DNA of 23,210 nucleotides, taken from a virus. The notes beneath the pieces were generated by a model, which was not told where the DNA came from, did no database searches, and was given only the letters and a program-made list of their open reading frames with translations. The number at the start of each line of letters is the position of its first letter. The first letter of the stretch is position 1. A program made the translations under genes and the position numbers. Below are positions 7,811-14,118 of the stretch, piece by piece. The DNA lies in IMG/VR virus record IMGVR_UViG_3300020197_000171, positions 1-23,210 of that record; one strand, written 5' to 3'.

Positions 7811-8067
7811 AAAAAATATGGAAAATGTTCATTGCTATTCTTTCTATTTCTGTTTTGATAGCCTTTGCTGGTTGCCAATCCGTTGCACCAGAAATTGTCC
7901 CAGATATAACTGGTGATAATGTCGTTATGCTCGACATCAAGAGCCAGATTGAAAACAACAAGATGGTAAAGGATGATTATGGTTGGGTAATCTGGTATCT
8001 ACCAATACTCTTCCTCGTTGTTGCTTGGGGTTGGAAAGAATTCTTCGGTAAGAAAAGGGGCGAATAA
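7807..8067 (+). CDS. Small lipoprotein with C-terminal membrane segment, possible unimolecular spanin
   Basis: An 86-residue protein. Residues 1-22 form a signal peptide (positive MKKIWK, hydrophobic core) ending in the lipobox FAGC, so Cys23 would be lipidated; Gln at +2 does not signal inner-membrane retention by the E. coli rule. A short polar stretch (24-57) leads to a hydrophobic segment at about 58-76 and a Lys/Arg-rich tail. An outer-membrane lipid anchor plus a C-terminal inner-membrane helix is the layout of unimolecular spanins such as phage T1 gp11, which disrupt the outer membrane. The periplasmic part here, about 35 residues, is much shorter than in known examples. GGGAG lies upstream and the start overlaps the holin-like gene (ATGA). 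It could instead be a plain two-segment membrane protein. Confidence 0.6.
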   Translation: MKKIWKMFIAILSISVLIAFAGCQSVAPEIVPDITGDNVVMLDIKSQIENNKMVKDDYGWVIWYLPILFLVVAWGWKEFFGKKRGE

Positions 8068-8120
8068 TTAATAAACTTTTTTTACAATACATTCAAGAAA
8101 AGCAAAAGAATAATTTTGAA

Positions 8121-9278
8121 ATGATTTCTTTCAAGAATTCTATGAGAAAGAATTCTTGGCAGACCCCATTACCAATAGTACAGATTATCGCGGAGGAGTT
8201 TGGCAGTGATATACCAGAAACACTACCGCCTGTAACTGATAATCCAATTCCAGATATACTTAAACCCGTCCATCCTTGGTACAATCCAGCTAATCCTTAT
8301 TGGGATCCAACTAATCCTCTTGATAATCCTGGAGTAAATGACCCATATGATCCTAATTATAACCCAAACCATTCACAATCAGATGCTGACGGGGATGGAA
8401 TTCCAAATATAAACGATCCAGATCATAAAGCATATGATCGAGATCATAGTGGTTCGGATAGAGATGGGGATGGAATTCCAAATATAAACGATCCAGATCA
8501 TCAAGCATATGATCCCCGGCATCCGCTGTCAGATCAAGACAGAGATGGTATTCTTGATGTAAATGATCCAGATAGTCCAGGGTATGATCCATCACACTCG
8601 GGATCCGATCAAGACAGAGATGGTATTCTTGATATAAACGATCCCGACAATCTGGCATATGATCCCAATCATCCAAACTCCGACGCTGATGGTGATGGTA
8701 CTCGCAATGTAAATGATCCAGATAGTCCAGGGTATGATCCATCACACTGGGGATCCGATCAAGACGGAGATGGTATTCTTGATATAAACGATCCCGACAA
8801 TCTGGCATATGATCCCAATCATCCATACTCCGACGCTGATGGTGATGGTACTCTCAATGTAAATGATCCAGATCATCCATTATACGATCCATATCATCCA
8901 GATTCAGATATTGATGGTGATGGAATTCCTAATGAAAGAGATCCAGACTGGGAATACTATAACAATTCAAATGAATTGCCATGGGGGGATGGTGACATGG
9001 ATGGTATTCCTAATAGAAACGACCCAGATCATCCACTATACGATCCAGCGCATGAAGATTCGGACGGAGATGGTGATGGAATTCTGGATATAAACGACCC
9101 AGATGATCCGGCATACGACCCAGACCATCATGATTCAGATAATGATGGTGATGGCATTCCTAATTGGGTAGATCCAGATTCCCCATATTTTTCGGATGAT
9201 GATGGGGATAATATTCCCAATTATCGTGATCCTGGCCACGACTTATATGGCCGCCCCATACCAAGTGATATAAAATAA
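8121..9278 (+). CDS. Asp-rich 25-residue repeat protein (TSP3-like, calcium-binding type)
   Basis: A 385-residue protein. After a short N-terminal part and a Pro/Asn/Tyr-rich stretch (47-85), about twelve repeats of 25 residues run from near residue 87 almost to the end. Each has SDxDGDGIxN(I/V)NDPD followed by a YDPxHP-type linker. The DxDGDGxxD core is that of thrombospondin type 3 and EF-hand-like calcium loops. There is no signal peptide or membrane segment. ATG 8121 has only a weak upstream site, and the frame is open back to an ATT at 8067 overlapping the previous stop. The product is extremely acidic. A calcium-stiffened fibre, adhesin or decoration protein is a reasonable inference; a similar repeat tract ends the gene at 6153. 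Confidence 0.8.
   Translation: MISFKNSMRKNSWQTPLPIVQIIAEEFGSDIPETLPPVTDNPIPDILKPVHPWYNPANPYWDPTNPLDNPGVNDPYDPNYNPNHSQSDADGDGIPNINDPDHKAYDRDHSGSDRDGDGIPNINDPDHQAYDPRHPLSDQDRDGILDVNDPDSPGYDPSHSGSDQDRDGILDINDPDNLAYDPNHPNSDADGDGTRNVNDPDSPGYDPSHWGSDQDGDGILDINDPDNLAYDPNHPYSDADGDGTLNVNDPDHPLYDPYHPDSDIDGDGIPNERDPDWEYYNNSNELPWGDGDMDGIPNRNDPDHPLYDPAHEDSDGDGDGILDINDPDDPAYDPDHHDSDNDGDGIPNWVDPDSPYFSDDDGDNIPNYRDPGHDLYGRPIPSDIK
8378..9238 (+). repeat. 75-bp tandem repeat array (about 12 units)
   Basis: Twelve in-frame units, mostly 75 bp, each encoding a 25-residue Asp-rich repeat; unit 8 carries two extra residues and the last two units are shortened. Within it a 150-bp double unit is nearly duplicated (about 8559-8725 against 8709-8875); the GGATCCGATC word recurs exactly 150 bp apart at 8601 and 8751. 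The first and last units are more diverged. Confidence 0.85.
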
Positions 9279-9290
9279 AATTATATCTTT
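9267..9290 (+). terminator. Weak AT-rich hairpin at gene end
   Basis: A stem of 7 bp (GATATAA / TTATATC) with loop AATAAAA, followed by TTT. It overlaps the stop codon at 9276-9278. With no GC pairs beyond the outer one, it would be a poor terminator on its own. Confidence 0.35.
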
Positions 9291-9309
9291 CAAAGAATTT
9301 TTAAATTAT

Positions 9310-9317
9310 TATAAATA
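9310..9317 (+). promoter_or_regulatory. T4-type late promoter TATAAATA (His-rich protein)
   Basis: An exact TATAAATA in the 54-base gap between two genes. T4 geometry predicts a start at 9323, inside TAGGA (9321-9325), leaving a leader of about ten bases before ATG 9333, the same layout as the promoter at 7353. Confidence 0.78.
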
Positions 9318-9332
9318 ATATAGGAAAATATT

Positions 9333-9920
9333 ATGTCATCAATCTCTAGCGCATATAAATTTAAAATAGAAAAACTAGTAAACGAAATAAATCGACTCAT
9401 TCTAGAAAATAGAAAATTAAATAATTTTATTTGTGAAGCACGCACCCTTGACCCCCGAAACCGAAATCAACTACTTGTTCGCCCTTCTCACCCCGACCAA
9501 CCTGAACTCGGGGTGGAAGGTGATGACTTGCTCCCTGAGTTCCCTCCAAGGACCACCGACATGAGCTGGCTTACATCGAGTGCTCATGCAGATGCTATGG
9601 AAGATGCTGAATTGAAAGAAGTTGGTGAAAAATATGGTATTACTCTAGGACTAGATCGGCAGGAACATCAACAGGATCAACAAGGACCAAGAGATGATTT
9701 TTCTTTACATTCTAGCCGCGTTGGCCATGACCAGAGCGACGAACGCACAGAGGGTGGTAGTCTTCATCCTCATCATACTCACACTTTTGAAGCAATGCAT
9801 CCAGGTGGTAGACAATTTACTGGAAGTATGGTTGCGCCCAATGACGGTGTTGCCTTGGCTAAATTACGAGAAAAAGGATTATTCCCTACTAAAATAAAAG
9901 AACTTCCGTCAAGAAGATAA
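9333..9920 (+). CDS. Hypothetical late protein with His-rich C-terminal half
   Basis: A 195-residue protein. Residues 5-32 form a Lys/Glu/Leu/Asn helix likely to be a coiled coil. A Pro/Arg-rich, more GC-rich stretch follows (about 37-77). The C-terminal half is rich in His, Gln and Asp, with HPHHTHTF near residues 149-156 and a conserved-looking HPGGRQFTG segment. The end is basic. The ATG has TAGGA seven bases upstream and its own late promoter. The His cluster might bind metal, but no enzyme motif is recognised. It is the last forward gene before the convergent replication cluster. Confidence 0.72.
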   Translation: MSSISSAYKFKIEKLVNEINRLILENRKLNNFICEARTLDPRNRNQLLVRPSHPDQPELGVEGDDLLPEFPPRTTDMSWLTSSAHADAMEDAELKEVGEKYGITLGLDRQEHQQDQQGPRDDFSLHSSRVGHDQSDERTEGGSLHPHHTHTFEAMHPGGRQFTGSMVAPNDGVALAKLREKGLFPTKIKELPSRR

Positions 9921-9925
9921 ATTTA

Positions 9926-9949
9926 TTAATTATAAATTTTTATAATTAA
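9926..9949. terminator. All-AT hairpin between convergent genes
   Basis: A perfect 11-bp stem made only of A and T around a TT centre, in the gap between the converging clusters. It overlaps the stop codon of the reverse-strand resolvase gene. The position fits a two-way terminator, but the AT-only stem makes it weak. Confidence 0.4.
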
Positions 9950-10481
9950 ATTTACAAATGTAATAGGCATCTACAATATCTGATATTGGGTTGCCTATTT
10001 CTTTTTTAGCATCATTCATGTGGAATCGTAAATCAACTCCTGTTTCTTCGACAAATGCCTGAAACATCTCTGGCTTTCCAGCATTTCCTTTTCCAGTTGC
10101 AAATTTTTTAACTTTTGTTGGTTGAACAACATCAAGTGGAATTGATTGTTGCCAAAGCTTATACTTAAGAATTCCAGTGTTCTCTGCTATATGAAAGACT
10201 CTTCCTTTTGCTCCATAGGCATAGTCTTCAAGTGCTACCATACTACAACCAATTAAAAGATCTACTGCCCAGTCTGAGATGCTATCGTATCTTCCACACT
10301 CTGCTGTGTAATCCGGAAATAGTTCTCCACGAATATTATTGTTAAACATCGTGGCATTCTTTTTGGTATCAGTCAAAAAATAGAACATGCAGTTCTTATA
10401 AGAAAACTCCCCGTGCATTCTGCCGTTGAAGATGCAGATGCAAGGGGAAGTTAAAGAGTAGTCAATACCAGCGATTATCAC
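9930..10481 (-). CDS. RuvC-like / RNase H-fold Holliday junction resolvase
   Basis: A 183-residue protein with the acidic residues of the RuvC fold in order: Asp7 in GIDYSLTSP, Glu85 in VALEDYAYG, and Asp168 and Asp171 in ISDIVDAYYIC. A Lys/Gly-rich segment (KKFATGKGNAGK, 125-136) may contact DNA. Such enzymes cut four-way junctions and clear recombination intermediates before packaging, the job done by endonuclease VII in T4. The only start at the right place is GTG at 10481, seven bases after the upstream stop, and no Shine-Dalgarno is visible. It is the last gene of the reverse cluster. The fold call is strong; junction specificity is inferred from family and UvsX context. Confidence 0.78.
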   Translation of the reverse strand: MIIAGIDYSLTSPCICIFNGRMHGEFSYKNCMFYFLTDTKKNATMFNNNIRGELFPDYTAECGRYDSISDWAVDLLIGCSMVALEDYAYGAKGRVFHIAENTGILKYKLWQQSIPLDVVQPTKVKKFATGKGNAGKPEMFQAFVEETGVDLRFHMNDAKKEIGNPISDIVDAYYICKFNYKNL

Positions 10482-10488
10482 ATACTAT

Positions 10489-11433
10489 TTATTTGCGTTT
10501 CTTTGCTTTAGTTTTTCTTTTTGATTTTGGTCTTGCAGCTTTATACTCTGAACGCAAAGCTTCTAAAGCTTCTTGATGATCATCAGCGGAATCATGATCG
10601 CCTCTATCTCTGCTTGCTTGTATTATTCTTAAAGTTTCTTGTTTTACAGTTGCCATTGCATGATCAAAGCTTCCTTTTTTCCACATTTTAACAGCATTAT
10701 CGTTTGCTTTTTGTTCTGCCTGTTGTATCCTGGCTTTATGATTTTCTGGTGTTTCTTTTTCGTATTTTGATCCAAAACTTATTCCAATTGATGTGGAAGG
10801 ACCACCAGAAGTATATTCTCTATATCTTTTAGCCGCTGTTCTTCCTCTAGAAGCGTCAGTAGCATAAAATGATGTTTCTAGATCCCTCAACCCCTTTGCT
10901 GTTTTAGCATCTGGTTCAGCAACAAATACTCTTTCAAATCCACCAATGACATGAAAATCTCTTTTACCAATTATATCTTCTATATGGGGCTTATCTCTTT
11001 CGTGAGTTCTGATTCTTATCGCATTACCTCTTCTGTTAAAAGACAATTGTTCAACGGTTCTTGGATCTAATCCTATTTCTTTTAAATCTTCTCCTTTATA
11101 AGTTCTTCCTCTTTTAAGTTTAGATGGATCAACTCCCGACAAAAGAGCGTGATGTGTTGGAGAATTATAATGAACCCCTTTAGGTGCTCTGCTTCCAGCC
11201 GTTACGCTTTTTACTTCAACTGTACTATCATCATTAAGCACAACATCAGGTTCGTTATCTGTTGTATGAAAATTAACCCCTTCAAGTGAATCTGTATAAT
11301 GACCAACAGCATAAGCTAAAAGCTTGCCTCTCATATTATTCAATTTTGTAGAATAGCTATTATTTCTAGATACTTCAGTTCTAGCTTTAGCTCTTTCTAA
11401 TAATATTTTTATAAGATTAAGCCTATGGTCCAT
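10489..11433 (-). CDS. Candidate PD-(D/E)XK nuclease with basic tail
   Basis: A 314-residue protein not recognised as a named family. Residues 61-76 read EPDVVLNDDSTVEVKS, which fits a PD-(D/E)XK active site (Asp63, Glu73, Lys75), preceded by a helix with RGKLLAYAVGHY (35-46). The middle contains several Arg/Gly-rich stretches, and the C-terminus is a Lys/Arg tail (KSKRKTKAKKRK) suited to binding nucleic acid. It starts three bases after the RNR stop with only a poor ribosome-binding site; Met34 is a possible alternative start and would keep the motif. Sitting between dNTP synthesis and a resolvase suggests a DNA-processing role such as host DNA breakdown. This is an inference from one short motif. 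Confidence 0.55.
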   Translation of the reverse strand: MDHRLNLIKILLERAKARTEVSRNNSYSTKLNNMRGKLLAYAVGHYTDSLEGVNFHTTDNEPDVVLNDDSTVEVKSVTAGSRAPKGVHYNSPTHHALLSGVDPSKLKRGRTYKGEDLKEIGLDPRTVEQLSFNRRGNAIRIRTHERDKPHIEDIIGKRDFHVIGGFERVFVAEPDAKTAKGLRDLETSFYATDASRGRTAAKRYREYTSGGPSTSIGISFGSKYEKETPENHKARIQQAEQKANDNAVKMWKKGSFDHAMATVKQETLRIIQASRDRGDHDSADDHQEALEALRSEYKAARPKSKRKTKAKKRK

Positions 11434-11436
11434 ATC

Positions 11437-13359
11437 TTATTTAGTAAGATCGACTAATTCACATGCCCCAGCCGTGCAGCTAAAAGACTGGGTTCCTGTG
11501 GTGTTATCTTCCTTCTCATACTTGGACAATTCACTCCAATCGACATCCTTTGGAAGCTTGGCAAGCATGGTTTCATACTGCTCTCTGGTGCAGTCTTCGT
11601 AAGGAGCCTGACGATAGGTGTGGTCTGAGTGTGGAAGGAAAGAAATACCGCTGATCTCATCGAAGTGCTTATAGACCCAGGCTCCAACTTCCATCCACTC
11701 TTCGTCACGAACAGTAATGGTAACGCTTGGCTTGTGTTCGCACCAGTATTGCTGATAGGTGAGCCAAAGTTCCAACTGCTCAAGAGCAGTCATGTCATTA
11801 CGAGTGATGCAATGCTCAGGAGCCTTCATGGGGAATGAGAAGACCATGGTGTGGTTTGGCTTCATGACGCATGGTTCAGCCGGGAATCCCTTGTCAATCA
11901 TAAACTGGCAGATTGGATCCTTACAGTCAACACGAACACGACGAATATAATAGCTAGCGTGACGAGCATGAATACCCGAAGCAGCATCTACCAGTTGGCT
12001 AACCGTACCGCTTGGCTTGACGCAAGTAATTGCCGCCGATTGATTGATCTTGAGCTTATGTGCAAATTCCTTGTTGGTATCTACAGCAACATGGCGTAGA
12101 TGCTCAAGTAGATCGGGTAGATCACCAGCACGACCATTGGTTATTTCATTATCCATGATACCAGTTAAAGATACACCAAGCAGACGCTCTTCTTCACAGT
12201 TCTTCTGCCAATCGCTTGAAAGGTAGCGGAACTTTGTAAGAGTTGATTGGAATGTACCAAGAATGGTTGCAAGACGAACCTTACGCGCAAGAGTATCTGG
12301 AGTATCGTCGGCACGAACAACGACTTCAGATAGATTGCAGAACTCACGATCACGCAAAATAATTTCTGAGCATGGATTGGTTCCGAAGTCATAGTTTGGA
12401 TTACGACGATCACCAAGACGCTTGGTTTGATTCTTTGCGGCCTGACGATTGAAGATACCACGCTCACCACTCTTACTCTTGACTAAAGAAATCCATTCTT
12501 CCATGAAAGTTTCTATGTCTGGCTTGCTCTTATATGACGCGGAGTTGTTTGCAAGTGCGCGTTGACTATTGTTCTCCCACCATGCCCCACTCTTTGCATT
12601 ACGCATACGATCATCATCAAGAGATGATAGAGAGATGAGAGCAGACCGCCGAACGCCGCCGACAACTACGATTTCAGCAATTTTGCATACGATATCATGG
12701 CATTCGACCGTAGTGAGTTTTCTACCAGCCGCTTTGCGGAAGGTTTCAATGGTAAATCGGAAAAGGTCTTCCAGAGGTTCAGGTCCTGATGCTCGTCCAC
12801 CAAAGGTTTTAAGTCTCGCCCCAGCAGGACGAATTTTTGAAATGTCCCATCGCGGTATCTGACCACCAATGAGTAGCGAGAAGAGTTCCTTGTAAGCCTT
12901 GGCCCAACCAATCTTAGAGTCCTCCACAACAATGAGTGTATCGCTATCAGTAAATTCTTCAGCAATAGTAGGAAGTTTTTCAACGAAATCCCTTTCGACG
13001 GAGAATCCAACACCTGTACCGCACATTAAGATGTATAGAATCTCATCAAACGAGCGAACCTTGCTCGTAGAAACATAAGAGCAGTTATACCCTGCTACAT
13101 GGTCGCGCTCCAATGCCTCGCCTGCGGTCATGAGGCAGCGCATAGACGGCATCACTTCCAAATTCAGAACAGCCGCTTCAAGTTCTTTGCGTAGATCCTT
13201 AGATAACTTGTAATTGCAAGTTTCCTTAAGATGGGTTTCGAAAAAGTCAAAGTAACGAGCAACAGTTTCATTCCACGACTCCCTTCGTGTTTCATCGTTA
13301 ATCCAACGAGCATAACGAGAAGAGTGAATAAAACTCTGATAGGGAGTTGGTAGTGACAT
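11437..13359 (-). CDS. nrdJ: Class II (adenosylcobalamin) ribonucleotide reductase
   Basis: A 640-residue enzyme reducing ribonucleotides to deoxyribonucleotides with a B12-derived radical. Cysteines match the monomeric Lactobacillus leichmannii type: Cys93 in GYNCSY, the thiyl Cys330 with Asn328 and Glu332 in NPCSE, its redox partner Cys341 eleven residues on, and the C-terminal pair Cys628/Cys633. The spacing between each pair agrees with RTPR. A longer frame begins at a TTG (13410), but ATG 13359 has AAGGA seven bases upstream, which decides the start. No small-subunit partner is needed. A sigma70-like promoter lies directly upstream. It gives the phage oxygen-independent dNTP supply, provided the host has cobalamin. 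Confidence 0.92.
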   Translation of the reverse strand: MSLPTPYQSFIHSSRYARWINDETRRESWNETVARYFDFFETHLKETCNYKLSKDLRKELEAAVLNLEVMPSMRCLMTAGEALERDHVAGYNCSYVSTSKVRSFDEILYILMCGTGVGFSVERDFVEKLPTIAEEFTDSDTLIVVEDSKIGWAKAYKELFSLLIGGQIPRWDISKIRPAGARLKTFGGRASGPEPLEDLFRFTIETFRKAAGRKLTTVECHDIVCKIAEIVVVGGVRRSALISLSSLDDDRMRNAKSGAWWENNSQRALANNSASYKSKPDIETFMEEWISLVKSKSGERGIFNRQAAKNQTKRLGDRRNPNYDFGTNPCSEIILRDREFCNLSEVVVRADDTPDTLARKVRLATILGTFQSTLTKFRYLSSDWQKNCEEERLLGVSLTGIMDNEITNGRAGDLPDLLEHLRHVAVDTNKEFAHKLKINQSAAITCVKPSGTVSQLVDAASGIHARHASYYIRRVRVDCKDPICQFMIDKGFPAEPCVMKPNHTMVFSFPMKAPEHCITRNDMTALEQLELWLTYQQYWCEHKPSVTITVRDEEWMEVGAWVYKHFDEISGISFLPHSDHTYRQAPYEDCTREQYETMLAKLPKDVDWSELSKYEKEDNTTGTQSFSCTAGACELVDLTK

Positions 13360-13382
13360 ATGAAAATCCTTAAAGTTATGGC

Positions 13383-13410
13383 ATTCTAACCGGGGTAAAT
13401 ATTTAGTCAA
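13383..13410 (-). promoter_or_regulatory. Sigma70-like promoter for the RNR gene
   Basis: Reading the reverse strand: -35 TTGACT at 13410-13405, 16-base spacer, -10 TAGAAT at 13388-13383. The predicted start near 13376 leaves a leader of about 17 bases containing AAGGA before ATG 13359. Confidence 0.65.
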
Positions 13411-13417
13411 TATTTAC
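13395..13417. promoter_or_regulatory. Perfect palindrome around the RNR -35 box, operator candidate
   Basis: Two 9-bp arms, GTAAATATT and its complement, separated by 5 bases. The palindrome covers the -35 hexamer and the thyX stop codon. It could act as a repressor site in DNA, or as an mRNA-end hairpin for thyX. Confidence 0.45.
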
Positions 13418-14118
13418 TTGGTAAGTTCGGCCCAGCAGACTGGGAAATAGGGCTGAATTAGGCCACCCATGGCATCTGCATATTCCCGAACTTCCCATTG
13501 AGCATGGGGGTCGATTCTTTGCTTAAAAACACGGGCATAAGCGGCTAAAGATCCCGTCCAGTACCATTCGGTATATGCACCCTGGGGCAACACAAAACGA
13601 GCCTGTTCTGGGGCTATACCAGCCTCTAGGAGCCAGTTGTAGGTCTTTAGGGCATCGCTAGCCACCCCAAAGTACATGGCCTCAGCGGCCTCTAGCGTGG
13701 CTGCATTGGTAAGGAAGTCTTCTGACCCCTGCTTGGCCCCATTTGTTGGCTTAGAACGCCACATTGGAATGTAAATTTCTGGTTCTTCTGTAACATACCG
13801 ACGAGAAATTTCGTTTTCAACAAATCCAACCTTATGCTTAAAAAGTTGGGTTCGAATCGAAATGGGAGCCTTGATATGGAGCATGATCTGGGGATGGGCA
13901 AATGGAGTCCAATGCTTGTGCTTGGCCAGATACGAAATAAGCTTCTTATCCTTATCCTGGAGTGTCTTACCAGTGATTGATCCTGTCCAGTGCTGTTCTC
14001 CGTCCCAAGAAGATTCCTTGTGAAACGAGACTCTAGCAGCATTTACTACAGTTAGATCAGAACCCATCACTTCGATAAGTCGAACGAACCCCTTATCCAG
14101 TACATTTAGTTTTTCCAT
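13414..14118 (-). CDS. thyX: Flavin-dependent thymidylate synthase ThyX
   Basis: A 234-residue enzyme making dTMP from dUMP with methylenetetrahydrofolate and FAD. The signature region is at 94-108: KHK, then VGFVENEISRRYV, so the classical RHR is KHK, as I recall for cyanophage-type ThyX. His75 in WTPFAHPQ and the C-terminal QARFVLPQGAYTEWYWTGS segment are also typical. Length is normal. It overlaps the primase gene by 13 bases, so it is translated within the replication unit. The stop lies in a palindrome that also holds the next promoter. Together with dUTPase (dUMP supply) and RNR it forms a dTTP route independent of ThyA. Confidence 0.92.
   Translation of the reverse strand: MEKLNVLDKGFVRLIEVMGSDLTVVNAARVSFHKESSWDGEQHWTGSITGKTLQDKDKKLISYLAKHKHWTPFAHPQIMLHIKAPISIRTQLFKHKVGFVENEISRRYVTEEPEIYIPMWRSKPTNGAKQGSEDFLTNAATLEAAEAMYFGVASDALKTYNWLLEAGIAPEQARFVLPQGAYTEWYWTGSLAAYARVFKQRIDPHAQWEVREYADAMGGLIQPYFPVCWAELTK

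Noticed and set aside
7692-7961. Antisense ORF across the holin-like and lipoprotein genes, and the forward frame at 7719-7916
   Set aside because: Both overlap two well-supported coupled genes and have no recognisable domain or ribosome-binding site.
8353-8826. Reverse-strand ORF of 157 codons with His/Asp/Tyr/Leu repeats
   Set aside because: It is the antisense of the 75-bp repeat array; codon periodicity of the repeat keeps the frame open. No start site or neighbours support it.
10486-10493. Reverse-strand AATAAATA just before the RuvC-like gene as a late promoter
   Set aside because: The first base differs from TATAAATA and it overlaps the preceding stop codon. A late promoter for the resolvase would make sense, since T4 endonuclease VII is needed late, but the match is not strong enough to call.
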